Source: Alistipes sp.
Lineage (GTDB): Bacteria; Bacteroidota; Bacteroidia; Bacteroidales; Rikenellaceae
Assembly (NCBI GenBank): GCA_017463615.1
Contig: JAFTOU010000016.1
Span: 248,001-312,000 of the forward strand
Direction of reading: 5' to 3'
DNA: 64,000 nt
Both the position numbers and the translations under genes were made by a program. Of the stretch, positions 44,103-52,620 are shown piece by piece. Each line of letters begins with the position of its first letter. Positions within the stretch are counted from its first letter, which is position 1. The notes beneath the pieces were generated by a model that was not told the origin of the DNA, ran no database searches, and was given only the letters and a program-made list of their open reading frames with translations.

Positions 44103-44103
44103 T
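43978..44103. repeat. Nested hairpin element, copy D (second collar type)
   Basis: Outer arms ATTTTGGCGT/ACGCCAAAAT, second stem GTGCGCCA/TGGCGTGC plus TACGG/CCGTA, apical stem AATAGCCTGGATGGGC/GCCCATTCAGGCTATT with GTAC-TAAAC-GTAC. The collar differs from copies A-C: GTGCATCGTGAAAA faces TTGAGGGATGTGCC. It ends at the stop codon of the DUF1573 gene. Confidence 0.87.
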
Positions 44104-44495
44104 CACTTTGTGATGGAGTTGCCTTTAACAACAACCCGTGCAACTCCCGCATTTGTATGCACTTCCACAACACGATGGAAGATACCTTTTTCCATTTTGG
44201 AGGCTTCAAGGACCATGGTGATAGGGGTTTTGTCGCCGACCTTGAGGGGACGGCGGGAGTAGCGAGCCTTGAGGCAGGAGCAGGAGGTGTTTACACTAAG
44301 CAGAACAAGTGGCTTATCTGTCTTATTTTCAAGGACAAAAGTGCAGGTGTAGTCCTTATTTTCGCGGAGGACATTACCGAAGTCGTACTCCTTCTTATCA
44401 AACGAAATTCCAGAGGTTTGTCCGCTGTTATTGCTCTGACCCACTGCCGAGAAGCAGAGGGTAAGGAGTGTAAGAATAGAGATAAGTCGTTTCAT
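44103..44495 (-). CDS. DUF1573 secreted protein
   Basis: The 130-residue precursor has a signal peptide (MKRLISILTLLTLCFSAVGQ) and one immunoglobulin-like DUF1573 domain: ISFDKKEYDFGNVLRENKDYTCTFVLEN (quoted in part), then the hallmark LLSVNTSCSCLKARYSRRPLKVGD with its TSCSC motif near residues 68-73, and GIFHRVVEVHTN. DUF1573 proteins are abundant in Bacteroidota envelopes; their function is not settled. It starts 2 bases after the TonB stop codon and is thus the end of the exb/tonB gene cluster. Its TGA adjoins hairpin copy D. Confidence 0.88.
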   Translation of the reverse strand: MKRLISILTLLTLCFSAVGQSNNSGQTSGISFDKKEYDFGNVLRENKDYTCTFVLENKTDKPLVLLSVNTSCSCLKARYSRRPLKVGDKTPITMVLEASKMEKGIFHRVVEVHTNAGVARVVVKGNSITK

Positions 44496-44497
44496 AT

Positions 44498-45187
44498 TTA
44501 CTGCTTAAGTTTGAATATATATGTAATAGTTCCACCTTGAACGAATGCTGCGCTCTCGGTAAATTTTGCCCGTTTTGCCGCCTTTATAGCCGCCTCCACG
44601 AGCGAGGAGTCGGATGTTGTAGAGCCCTTTGGCTCGTATGTTGCCGATGTAACATCGCCATTTTTATCTACCGCCACGCGCACGACAACCTTTCCGCCAC
44701 GGTTACCCGCCGGATATACCGGCATTGGGAGCGTGCCGACCAGACCTCTACCCTGCAGACCCTCGTCCAGAGCATCTGTGCCTATAGGGTTCAGGCCACT
44801 GCCCGTACCGCTGGCGCTATCCTCCTCGCCCTGCTGAGCGTATGGATTTCCGCCATCTACAGGCTCGTCCACACCGCCCTGATTCATCTTAAATAGGGCG
44901 CGAGGGTTTACCGTCTGCGTCTTTGTGTCGCTGCCCTCGGTCTGCTGCGAGTGCTCCTGAGGTGCTACCTGCTGATGCTTCGGCGCAACATCCACCGCGG
45001 GGGTCTTTGGCGCCGCCACGGCAGGCGTCGGCTTCGGCGGCTCTGGCGCAGGCTCCACAAACTCTACCAGCAGCTCCGCCTCCCGCAGCGGCTGCTGCTC
45101 AACATCCACAGCGAAGTAGAGCATCGCAAGCGCAACGCCCACACCGTAGAGTACGGTAGCTAATATTGCCCAATGGTTAGAATTCAT
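44498..45187 (-). CDS. TonB-family energy transducer
   Basis: This protein carries proton-motive force from ExbB/ExbD to outer-membrane receptors such as the SusC homologue at 39330-42824. The 229 residues include one N-terminal membrane helix (WAILATVLYGVGVALAMLYFAV), a Pro/Ala/Lys-rich periplasm-spanning region (about 45-100), a Gly-rich stretch (GEEDSASGTGSGLNPIG), and a C-terminal TonB-like domain with PMPVYPAGNRGGKVVVRVAVDKNGDVTSATYEP (quoted in part) and the end TITYIFKLKQ. It is 290 bases from exbD because repeats and hairpin copy E lie between. DUF1573 follows after 2 bases. Confidence 0.88.
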   Translation of the reverse strand: MNSNHWAILATVLYGVGVALAMLYFAVDVEQQPLREAELLVEFVEPAPEPPKPTPAVAAPKTPAVDVAPKHQQVAPQEHSQQTEGSDTKTQTVNPRALFKMNQGGVDEPVDGGNPYAQQGEEDSASGTGSGLNPIGTDALDEGLQGRGLVGTLPMPVYPAGNRGGKVVVRVAVDKNGDVTSATYEPKGSTTSDSSLVEAAIKAAKRAKFTESAAFVQGGTITYIFKLKQ

Positions 45188-45191
45188 AAGT

Positions 45192-45250
45192 TTAGCCGTT
45201 AGCTATTGGCTTTTAGCCATTAGCTTTTTAGTGGTGTCGGCACGCCGACA
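45192..45250. repeat. TTAGC-type tract with GTCGGC hairpin
   Basis: Units TTAGCCGTTAGC, TATTGGC and TTTTAGCCATTAGC are followed by TTTTTAGTGGTGTCGGCACGCCGACA (here quoted in two parts: TTTTTAGTGG and TGTCGGCACGCCGACA), a small perfect hairpin. The same order, tract then TTTTCAG then GTGTCGC-type hairpin, recurs at 59376-59430 and in the arms of 9082-9247. Confidence 0.72.
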
Positions 45251-45278
45251 AGATTTAATTTGCACACATTGCACAAGT

Positions 45279-45349
45279 AAAATTGCTTTTAAGGAGGGGA
45301 TTACAACGCTCGCTGATTGCCCTCCCCGTTTTATTGTCAGAGTACTGCA
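45279..45349. repeat. Broken partial copy of the nested hairpin element
   Basis: Positions 45279-45315 nearly repeat the left arm of copy E (AAATTGCTTTTAAGGAGG, then TTACAACGCTCGC), and 45327-45349 contain TTTTATTGTCAGAGT, like the left end of copy B. No matching right arms follow. This looks like fragments of two left halves joined in tandem before the intact copy E. Confidence 0.6.
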
Positions 45350-45350
45350 C

Positions 45351-45483
45351 CCCTAAAATTGCTTTTAAGGAGGAGTTTACAACGCTCGCTCCGATTGTCC
45401 GCGATGGGTTGTACTAAATCGTACTACCCATTGCGGACATATTGGAGTAGCGGCGGTAAACACCTCTTAAAACAATTTTAGGG
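45351..45483. repeat. Nested hairpin element, copy E (inside exbD-tonB)
   Basis: Outer arms CCCTAAAATTG/CAATTTTAGGG, second stems TTTTAAG/CTTAAAA and GTTTAC/GTAAAC, collar CGCTCGCTCC/GGAGTAGCG, apical stem GTCCGCGATGGG/CCCATTGCGGAC with GTAC-TAAATC-GTAC. Its right arm contains the stop codon of exbD (45478-45480). This is the only copy between genes of the same direction and could reduce tonB expression relative to exbD. Confidence 0.83.
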
Positions 45484-45879
45484 TTGGGTGGCAAGGATAA
45501 GACGATAGTCATTATCCTTCGCAATATTCATCACCTTGACAACCTCGTCTACGGCGACGGTTTTGTCGCAGTGGAGGGAGACGGTAGGGTCTGTTTGGCC
45601 AGCGAGGCGCTGCTGGAGGGCGGCCTCAATGCCCTGCATACCCTGCACGCGGTCAAGCTCTACATAATAGTTATAGCCATTGCCGACCTTCTGGATAGAG
45701 ACGGTGGTGATGGCTTTATCCTTGAGTTGGTTGCTACTCTTAGGTAGGATGAGCTTAAGGGCATTTGGGTTGATGAGCGTTGTTGCGATAATCATAAAGA
45801 TAAGCAGCAAGAACATCAAGTCGGTCATAGCCGATGCCGAGAAGCCCTGTTCTACCTTTGAACCTCTTTTAATTGCCAT
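45478..45879 (-). CDS. exbD: ExbD/TolR biopolymer transport protein
   Basis: ExbD forms the proton channel with ExbB that energises TonB. The 133-residue protein has a short basic cytosolic start (MAIKRGSKVEQGFS), one membrane helix beginning with the essential Asp (MTDLMFLLLIFMIIATTLI), and a periplasmic domain with the ExbD end IAKDNDYRLILATQP. The length is normal. It lies 74 bases after exbB and 290 before tonB. The last residues and the TAA lie within the right arm of hairpin copy E. Confidence 0.92.
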   Translation of the reverse strand: MAIKRGSKVEQGFSASAMTDLMFLLLIFMIIATTLINPNALKLILPKSSNQLKDKAITTVSIQKVGNGYNYYVELDRVQGMQGIEAALQQRLAGQTDPTVSLHCDKTVAVDEVVKVMNIAKDNDYRLILATQP

Positions 45880-45953
45880 AGTTAGGGATGTTCTATAAAT
45901 TATAAATTGTTGCTTCCGTTAATGGATATATTTGCCCTAATTTTAGAACCTCC

Positions 45954-46637
45954 CTATTTCTGTACAGGCTGGTTAAGGATGTCCATAAAGGCGATAGAGT
46001 TTGCCTCCATGCGGAAGACGAGCTTCTCAATAGATGCCACAAGGTAGTTGTAGCCGAAATATGCAGGGATACCGACAACAAGACCACCCACGGTGGTAAT
46101 CATAGCCACATACATACCGCCCGAGAGCAGTGCCATATCCACTGTACCGCCAGCGGCAGACATATCCATAAAGGTCTGCACCATACCTGTCACAGTACCC
46201 AAGAAACCAATCATCGGAGCACCACCGGCGATAGTTGCGAGGAATGGAAGGCCATTCTCAAGGCGAGAGACCTCGAGGTTTGCCACATTCTCGATAGCGC
46301 TCTGCACATCTGCCATAGGGCGACCCAGGCGCTCAATACCCTTCTCAACCATACGCGCGATAGGGGTATTGGTACGGCGGCAGATATCAACGGCTGCGCG
46401 GATATTACCGTCGGAGATAGCGTCGCGGATGCGGTTCATAAAGCCAGTATTCATACCCTTTGAAGCCTTGCGGATAGCGACAAAACGCTCTACGAAGATG
46501 AAAACGGTAGCGCCGCCCAGTGCCAAAAGCACCCACATAAGCCAGCCGCCGCTGTTAAAAAGTTGCCAGAGGCTCATCTGTCCTGCCTCGGTGACCTGCT
46601 CTGCTACTTCTGTAGCCTGTAAAAGTGTGAAATTCAT
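45954..46637 (-). CDS. exbB: ExbB/TolQ/MotA proton channel protein
   Basis: ExbB is the pentameric partner of ExbD in the inner membrane. The 227-residue protein has three membrane helices: LWQLFNSGGWLMWVLLALGGATVFIFVERF near residue 25 (partly quoted), then GLPFLATIAGGAPMIGFLGTVTGMVQTF near 130 and MYVAMITTVGGLVVGIPAYFGYNYLV near 173 (each quoted in part). The GFLGTVTGM and TTVGGLVVGIPA phrases are family signatures. It begins 33 bases after tamB ends, so tamB, exbB, exbD, tonB and the DUF1573 gene may form one long minus-strand transcript. Confidence 0.95.
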   Translation of the reverse strand: MNFTLLQATEVAEQVTEAGQMSLWQLFNSGGWLMWVLLALGGATVFIFVERFVAIRKASKGMNTGFMNRIRDAISDGNIRAAVDICRRTNTPIARMVEKGIERLGRPMADVQSAIENVANLEVSRLENGLPFLATIAGGAPMIGFLGTVTGMVQTFMDMSAAGGTVDMALLSGGMYVAMITTVGGLVVGIPAYFGYNYLVASIEKLVFRMEANSIAFMDILNQPVQK

Positions 46638-46670
46638 AGTTTTGTTTATTTAAGTTTATAATCTCTTGCG

Positions 46671-49600
46671 TTAATCGTAGTTATCCACATTATCCTCCTG
46701 CGGAGGGGCGTCAAAGCCATTGACCATAGACTCCATAGCCTCGTTATCCTGCGCGCTCATACCCAAAGATGCTGCCGCCTGCTGCTGCGCCTCCTTACGA
46801 CGACGGCGCGAGAAGCGGTTTGTGAGGCGGTTTTTCAGATCCTTAGCGTTATCAAAGTCCTCCTTGAAGTAGATACCCAGACCCGTCTCCTGCAGGCCCT
46901 GGTTCTCGTCAAAGCGGTCAATAGTATGCGTAAAGCCCTTGAGGCGGAGCGTGCCCGCATTATCTATCAGCCAGGTGACATACGCCTCGCCCGTAAATGA
47001 CGACGAAGCATTGACAACCTGCGACTTATCGCCCAGATAGTTACCCTCAACCTCCACAAGCAGCCTATTGCCCATAAAGCCCTGCGAGAAGCCGAAGTCC
47101 ACCTCGTCGCTCATCATCTGGTCGGTCTTCGGGCGGTAGCGCAACACGATATTGAAGCTCTCGGACGAGAGCCAGTTGCTCAGCTGGTTCGAGAGCAGCT
47201 CAAAGCCCGTAACTGCCGCCGAGGAGACACCAAACGAGGATGCCTCGGTAGAGTTCTCCGACAGGAAGGAGTTTGCAAGCAGCAGGTAGAGGAACTGCTG
47301 CGAGCGACGCTCCGGCGTACTGAGCACATTGGCGATAACCGCCTGCATGCTGGCATCGGCACTCGGCACCTGCACATCAAAGCCTACGGTAGGCTTGGTG
47401 AGGCGGTCGGTGAGGTTGATGATACAGTTCACCGGCACTGCACGAGTAGGTATGGTGCTATCCATATACCCCTCCAACAGCGGCTGGAGCGAGGTTTTTA
47501 TCTTATAGACGGCGGCAATGTTGAGCAGCGCGTCAAGAGGTTCGCCCGTCCACTGTATAGTAGAGCCCTTCTCTATAACGAACTTCTTGTTGATAATATT
47601 TTGCAGCGTGAACAGGTAACTACCCTCGTCAATGGTATAGAGACCGTACATCTCAAAGATGTCGGCACTCGGATTGATGCGCAGGTTGAGCAGTCCATTT
47701 CCCGTGCCCTTGATAATATCGCCCACCGTAGGGTCAATAACCAGCTGTGCCTCGGCATTATCACGCACATCTAGCGACATATTTATATCCATACCGCCAC
47801 CCGATGCGGTACGCTGCTTCTGTCGGCGCTCAAACATCAACTTCTTGCGTACCAAGTAGTTAGTAGTATCAACAGCCGACGGCTTTGCAAAGGTTACAAA
47901 GTCGGCATAGGAGATATTACTCTTATCGGTCAGCGGCATAAAGAACTTGGAGTTATCGCCCGTCGTGGCTGTAATATCCATCTTCACACCCGCCTTATCG
48001 CCCTCAACAAGCACATCGCCCGAGGCGAAGATTGTGCCGTAGAACATATCGTTATCGCGCTTGGTTGTCCCCAGCACCTGCATATCGTTGAACTGCGCAC
48101 GCACAGAGTACTCAATATTTGAGAGGTGGTCAAGGCTCAGGTCCATGCTGAGCTGTCCGCTGCGGTTATTCTTGTCGTATATCGGCGCATTGCGGAGGTA
48201 GAACTTATTGTCCTTAACCGTTATGTGAGCCTTCGGAGCGGTGTATGTACACTTGGTATAGTCCAGCGTGGTGCGCATATCGGAGACCTCAATCTCGCCA
48301 TTCAGACTCGCATCGCGCCGCTCGCCCGTAAGGGTCAAATCTACCTTAGCCTTTCCGCCCGTATCGGTTATAACTCCCTGAAGCAGAGGGTCTAAGAGCG
48401 ACACATCCAGCTCCTCTACCAATATCTGCGCAAAGTAGCGCGACTGCGACGGGAAGAGGTAACCGCGTGCCACCTCAATACCATCCTCGGCAGTCTCTAC
48501 CGAGAGCCTTGCGCGCGAGCGACCGAAGTCCCAGCGCGAGGAGAGCTTCAAGTCGGGCACCGCCAACGAATTGACATATATAGAGTCTAAATCTACATTT
48601 GCATCTATGCGGGTATCCTTCAGCGCCGAGCGGACAGTCACATAACCATTCGTGCGACCCTCTACGCGGTAGCCTATACGCTCGGCAAACTGCGCAAATG
48701 GAGCGAGGGAGAAGTTCTTGAGGTAGAGGTGCAGCGAGTCTGTCTTAGAGCGCGAAGCAACACCATCTACAACCAAATCCTGACCCTCCTTGGCGTTGTA
48801 TATTCGCAGGTCGCTCACATCTATGCGCGAGGAGTCCATCTCTATGCCCGCCGAGGATATTCGCCACACATTATCGGTCTTGCCGATGCGCGACGGAAGC
48901 ACATCCAACCGCACATGGCGCATACCATTGCGACGCGAGATAAGGGCCTTAGCCGCCAGCTGACCCTGCACATCGCGCAGGGTATCGGCAAACTCGCCAT
49001 AGAGGTCAAGGGTGTTATCCTTAGCGCCACCATGCAGGCTGAAGTCCGACAGTCGCATAGCTCCCGCCCAGAGCTCCGACGAGCCGAGGTTGAGCACCAG
49101 CGAGTCGCCACTATTGGTCGCATCTATCTGCACATTGGAGACAAGGTATGGGTAGCGCTCAATACACTCCGACTTGCCACGCATCACAAACTTATTGGCG
49201 CCAGGGTCCATATATACCTTCACCGAGCTATTTGGAGCCACATCTACCCCATCGGCAAAGCAGCTGAGCAGCGGAGCTATATCCTTCGCCGTAACAGATA
49301 GCAGGGCGACATTATCCTTGATAACCTCCTCCTTGCGCTCAATCTTATCCAGCGTACTCTGGTCGTAGAGCTGCGGCAGGTAGCGCGAGAGGAGCGTAGA
49401 GACATAGTACACCACATCCTTATATGGGCAACGACTCTCAAAGAGTGCATCGGCAAAGTCGGACGAGAGGGTTATCTGGCGAGTATCCTCCGTGCTCTCC
49501 ATAACCAGCTCCACAAGGTCGGAGGTGAGGGTCTTGTCGTTGTACTCATACTGCGCATCGGCAATATCTAATCGGCCATCCATCTGGTCTATAGTCGCAC

Positions 49601-51263
49601 CCTGAGCATCCAACGAGACGGACGCCGAGAGCACCGACACGCTATCGCGGCGGTTTATCTTCAGCGCCGCAAGATCTGCCCTATCCACCTGAGCCACAGC
49701 ACTATATACAGGTGTGCCGTCATCCATCGCCGACATAGCCGCACGAACTGACGCCTGCAGGTTGCTATCCCCGCTGGCGATATTGAGCATAGTCATCTGG
49801 TCGTTATGCGCACCATCAAAGGCGATATCCGAGTAGTTGTAGTCGTTAAAGAGCAGAGAGGAGATTCTACCACTAACATCCGCCTCGGTGTTCTCGCCCA
49901 GCGCTGCGCGACCCTTGACCGTGAAGCTGGTAGATATTGGCGACTTCTGCGCCAGCAGCTTGGAGACATTGAGTTGCTCCGCCGTAAGGTCGGCAACCAC
50001 TATCTGCGCATCCTCCTCCGGGCGCATAGTACACCTTGCCGAGAGCGTTCCGCCACTGCCTACACCCACCTGCGCTGCAGCGTCAAACGAGGAGAGGCGA
50101 CCCACGAATGAGCCCTTGATGTTAAGTCTATCTGTACGCTCTATATAAGGCGTAATCTTCTCTGGCACAGAGAGATGGGCGATATTATCCAGCAGACGCA
50201 CAAACTCCGCCGTGGTGACATCCACATTTTGCACCTGCACATCAAATCGCGTACGAGGCACATCCACCAGACCCTTGATGGTAGCCTTGGCGCGGATAGT
50301 TCCGCCATCCTCAAGGCGCAGACGGTCTATGCGGCCGTTGAAGTTCGCCACCGTGCCGTGCATAGATGCCGTAACATCCGACACGGATGTATCCCAGCGC
50401 AGCAGCGTAGGGGCAAAGTAGCCGACAATATCGCTTGTGATGTAGCTATTCTCAACATCTATATCCAACCTCACACGGCGGATAAAGTCGCGGTAGTCCT
50501 CCCAGCCATTACCCGTAAGGGTCAGCTGCGGGATATTTATCTGAGTACCCTCCGCCATCAGCGACGCCTCCGACACAGAGATTACTCCCCTATCTACCGA
50601 GTATGTTGCCGCCATATCCTCCAGCACAAATCCGCTGCGCTCGGTAAATCTTATGCGCGTAACATCGCCACCCACCGCCGCACCGTCCACATAGAAGTTG
50701 TCCATGTGGGCGCAGATGCTATCCAGCTGCATATTGGCATAGTCCACACCGAAGTCGCCCTTACTCTCGGCAAGGCGCGTGAGGGTAAAGCGTCCGCGCT
50801 CCAGGTCGGTTGAACCGATGAAGAGCTTAAATGGCTTCTTATTCTTCTTGTTCGGATTTGAGAGCTTGTCGGTAATCTCCTTGACATTCATCGGACCGCG
50901 CTCGGTCTCGCGCAGGTTGAAGATTACATCCTCCGCCTTCGCCGAGGTGATTGTAAACTGCTCCGTAATGCCCGACAGAGGACCTATCTGCGCCATCACC
51001 GAGCCCGCATAGAGCAGCGTGTCGCCATCCAAATCCTCCACATAGAAGCCACGCACCTTGATGCGGTTGAGCATTCCGAAGGTTATGTGGTCAATAGATA
51101 CCTTGGCATCTAACTTCTCCGATGCAAAGTCCGTAGCCCACCTCACCGCACGATTCTGCATGCTCGGCATCGAGAGCAGCATCGTAACGGCGACGGGAGA
51201 TAATATCAACAATAAAATCACTGCTGATAGAATCTTTGTAAATATTTTCGTAACTTTGCCCAC
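46671..51263 (-). CDS. tamB: TamB-like translocation/assembly module protein (AsmA/DUF490)
   Basis: TamB proteins bridge inner and outer membrane and take part in lipid transport or barrel assembly. The 1530-residue protein has an N-terminal membrane anchor (KILSAVILLLILSPVAVTMLL), then a long beta-rich repeat structure (TamB/AsmA fold; many phrases such as LDAKVSIDHITFGMLNRIKVRGF, partly quoted). The C-terminal DUF490 domain includes IDPTVGDIIKGTGNGLLNLRI and GSYLFTLQNIINKKFVI near residues 1160-1230. The start is a GTG at 51263 (MGKVTKIFTK), 44 bases from the expected transcription start. It ends with an unstructured acidic and Gln-rich tail. It is divergent from tsaD. Confidence 0.9.
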   Translation of the reverse strand: MGKVTKIFTKILSAVILLLILSPVAVTMLLSMPSMQNRAVRWATDFASEKLDAKVSIDHITFGMLNRIKVRGFYVEDLDGDTLLYAGSVMAQIGPLSGITEQFTITSAKAEDVIFNLRETERGPMNVKEITDKLSNPNKKNKKPFKLFIGSTDLERGRFTLTRLAESKGDFGVDYANMQLDSICAHMDNFYVDGAAVGGDVTRIRFTERSGFVLEDMAATYSVDRGVISVSEASLMAEGTQINIPQLTLTGNGWEDYRDFIRRVRLDIDVENSYITSDIVGYFAPTLLRWDTSVSDVTASMHGTVANFNGRIDRLRLEDGGTIRAKATIKGLVDVPRTRFDVQVQNVDVTTAEFVRLLDNIAHLSVPEKITPYIERTDRLNIKGSFVGRLSSFDAAAQVGVGSGGTLSARCTMRPEEDAQIVVADLTAEQLNVSKLLAQKSPISTSFTVKGRAALGENTEADVSGRISSLLFNDYNYSDIAFDGAHNDQMTMLNIASGDSNLQASVRAAMSAMDDGTPVYSAVAQVDRADLAALKINRRDSVSVLSASVSLDAQGATIDQMDGRLDIADAQYEYNDKTLTSDLVELVMESTEDTRQITLSSDFADALFESRCPYKDVVYYVSTLLSRYLPQLYDQSTLDKIERKEEVIKDNVALLSVTAKDIAPLLSCFADGVDVAPNSSVKVYMDPGANKFVMRGKSECIERYPYLVSNVQIDATNSGDSLVLNLGSSELWAGAMRLSDFSLHGGAKDNTLDLYGEFADTLRDVQGQLAAKALISRRNGMRHVRLDVLPSRIGKTDNVWRISSAGIEMDSSRIDVSDLRIYNAKEGQDLVVDGVASRSKTDSLHLYLKNFSLAPFAQFAERIGYRVEGRTNGYVTVRSALKDTRIDANVDLDSIYVNSLAVPDLKLSSRWDFGRSRARLSVETAEDGIEVARGYLFPSQSRYFAQILVEELDVSLLDPLLQGVITDTGGKAKVDLTLTGERRDASLNGEIEVSDMRTTLDYTKCTYTAPKAHITVKDNKFYLRNAPIYDKNNRSGQLSMDLSLDHLSNIEYSVRAQFNDMQVLGTTKRDNDMFYGTIFASGDVLVEGDKAGVKMDITATTGDNSKFFMPLTDKSNISYADFVTFAKPSAVDTTNYLVRKKLMFERRQKQRTASGGGMDINMSLDVRDNAEAQLVIDPTVGDIIKGTGNGLLNLRINPSADIFEMYGLYTIDEGSYLFTLQNIINKKFVIEKGSTIQWTGEPLDALLNIAAVYKIKTSLQPLLEGYMDSTIPTRAVPVNCIINLTDRLTKPTVGFDVQVPSADASMQAVIANVLSTPERRSQQFLYLLLANSFLSENSTEASSFGVSSAAVTGFELLSNQLSNWLSSESFNIVLRYRPKTDQMMSDEVDFGFSQGFMGNRLLVEVEGNYLGDKSQVVNASSSFTGEAYVTWLIDNAGTLRLKGFTHTIDRFDENQGLQETGLGIYFKEDFDNAKDLKNRLTNRFSRRRRKEAQQQAAASLGMSAQDNEAMESMVNGFDAPPQEDNVDNYD

Positions 51264-51313
51264 TGAATTTGGTTAAGGTCTGTCTTGTGCGTTAAGTTAT
51301 ATTTTATAACTTA

Positions 51314-51321
51314 CAAAGATA
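51314..51321 (-). promoter_or_regulatory. -7 box of tamB
   Basis: TATCTTTG on the minus strand matches the consensus. Expected transcription start is near 51307, 44 bases upstream of the GTG start codon. Confidence 0.6.
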
Positions 51322-51359
51322 GTACTATTTTTTGAAAAATCATTGCAAATTTTGCAAAA

Positions 51360-52388
51360 ATGGATGACATTATCATTTTGGGCATAGAGTCCTCGTGCGA
51401 CGACACCTCTGCAGCGGTGCTGCGCAACACAACACTACTCTCCAGTGTTATCGCCTCGCAGGCGGTGCACGAGAAGTATGGCGGCGTAATTCCTGAGCTG
51501 GCAAGCCGAGCGCATCAGCAGAATATCGTCCCTGTGGTAGATACCGCCCTCAAGGATGCGGGGCTGACGATAGACAAGGTGGATGCCATAGCCTTCACGC
51601 GCGGTCCGGGTCTGCTGGGCTCGCTGATGGTCGGCACCTCGTTTGCCAAGGGGCTCTCCATTGCGAATAACATCCCGATGGTGGAGGTAAACCACCTGCA
51701 CGGACATATCCTCTCCCACTTTGTGGACCTACCAGATAGGGAGCTGCCACACCCTGACTATCCGTTCCTCTGCCTGCTCGTCAGCGGCGGACATACGCAG
51801 ATTGTCAAGGTAGACGCACCCGACAAGATGGCCATCGTCGGCACTACCATTGACGATGCGGCGGGTGAGGCGCTGGATAAGTGCGCCAAGGTTATGGGTC
51901 TGCCATACCCTGGTGGCCCTGTGATTGATAGGTTGGCTAAGGAGGGCAACAAGGAGGCCTTTAAGTTCGCAAAGCCTCGCGTGGCGGAGTTGGACTACTC
52001 CTTCTCGGGCCTTAAGACCTCGTTCCTCTACACCCTGCGCGATGCTGTGGCGGAGAACCCCGACTTTATTGAGCAGAACAAGGCTGACCTCTGCGCTTCG
52101 CTGCTCCATACGGTCGTAGATATACTCGTAGATAAGCTCATCAAGGCTTCTAAGCAATTCGGCATCAAGGATATAGCACTCGGCGGTGGCGTATCGGCAA
52201 ACTCAGCCCTCCGCGCCCGCATTGAGAGCGAGGGCAAGAAGCGCCAGTGGCGCACCTTCCTGCCAGAGTTGAAGTTTACCACAGACAACGCTGCAATGAT
52301 TGCCGTTGCGGGCTACTACCGCTACCTCCGCGGCGAACTCTCAACCCTTGACGCCGCCCCAATCGCCCGCTATGAGGAGATGATATAA
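51360..52388 (+). CDS. tsaD: tRNA N6-adenosine threonylcarbamoyltransferase TsaD
   Basis: TsaD transfers threonylcarbamoyl to A37 of tRNAs reading ANN codons, together with TsaB/E. The ASKHA-fold protein shows ILGIESSCDDTSAAVL at the start, KYGGVIPELASRAHQQNI near residue 39 with the metal-binding His (VEVNHLHGHILSHF near 107), SGGHTQIVKVD near 140, and GGVSANSALR near 278. At 342 residues it is normal. The ATG lies directly after an A/T-rich stretch TTTTGCAAAA, so the leader may be very short. Its last four codons (EMI-stop) lie in a perfect palindrome. Confidence 0.97.
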   Translation: MDDIIILGIESSCDDTSAAVLRNTTLLSSVIASQAVHEKYGGVIPELASRAHQQNIVPVVDTALKDAGLTIDKVDAIAFTRGPGLLGSLMVGTSFAKGLSIANNIPMVEVNHLHGHILSHFVDLPDRELPHPDYPFLCLLVSGGHTQIVKVDAPDKMAIVGTTIDDAAGEALDKCAKVMGLPYPGGPVIDRLAKEGNKEAFKFAKPRVAELDYSFSGLKTSFLYTLRDAVAENPDFIEQNKADLCASLLHTVVDILVDKLIKASKQFGIKDIALGGGVSANSALRARIESEGKKRQWRTFLPELKFTTDNAAMIAVAGYYRYLRGELSTLDAAPIARYEEMI

Positions 52389-52411
52389 TCGCGTCGCGAT
52401 TATATCATCTC
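52377..52411. terminator. Perfect palindrome covering the tsaD stop codon
   Basis: GAGATGATATAATCGC pairs with GCGATTATATCATCTC across GTC, a perfect 16-bp stem. The left arm encodes the final codons of tsaD including TAA. It may end transcription or protect the 3' end, though no T run follows. Confidence 0.75.
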
Positions 52412-52443
52412 GGCCATTAGCCGTTAGCCATTAGCTGTTGGCT
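52410..52443. repeat. TTAGC-type repeat tract
   Basis: Units CGGCCATTAGC, CGTTAGC, CATTAGC and TGTTGGC follow the tsaD palindrome and lead into a family 2 repeat (52442-52504), just as at 17131-17226. Confidence 0.72.
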
Positions 52444-52504
52444 CGCCTACGGCGACCCTTCCTCCTCGCGGCTCGGCATAGCCTGCAAGCAGTCTCTGCT
52501 CTCT
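52442..52504. repeat. Intergenic repeat family 2, copy 2
   Basis: The sequence TCGCCTACGGCGA through CTCGGCATAGCC, TGCAAGCAGTCTCTGC and TCT matches 17151-17210 with only two or three changes. It stops where nested hairpin copy F starts. Confidence 0.8.
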
Positions 52505-52505
52505 G

Positions 52506-52620
52506 TTTGGCGTCAGTTGCGGTGCATCGTGAAAAATATCAGGCTCGGATAGTACTAAAAGCATACAGCCGAGCCTGATATTTGAGGGATGTGCCGCAAA
52601 TGCGCCGCTATCACGGCAAA
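52506..52620. repeat. Nested hairpin element, copy F (second collar type)
   Basis: Outer arms TTTGGCGT/ACGGCAAA are now imperfect. The second stem TTGCGG/CCGCAA and collar GTGCATCGTGAAAAA/TTTGAGGGATGTGCC match copy D. The apical stem is TATCAGGCTCGG/CCGAGCCTGATA with GTAC-TAAAAGC-ATAC. The TGA of korB (complement of TCA at 52611-52613) lies in the conserved TATCACG of the right arm. Confidence 0.85.

Noticed and set aside
43779..45477. CRISPR array from repeated TTAGC and hairpin sequences
   Set aside because: The repeats are short, degenerate and without regular unique spacers, and no cas gene is present.
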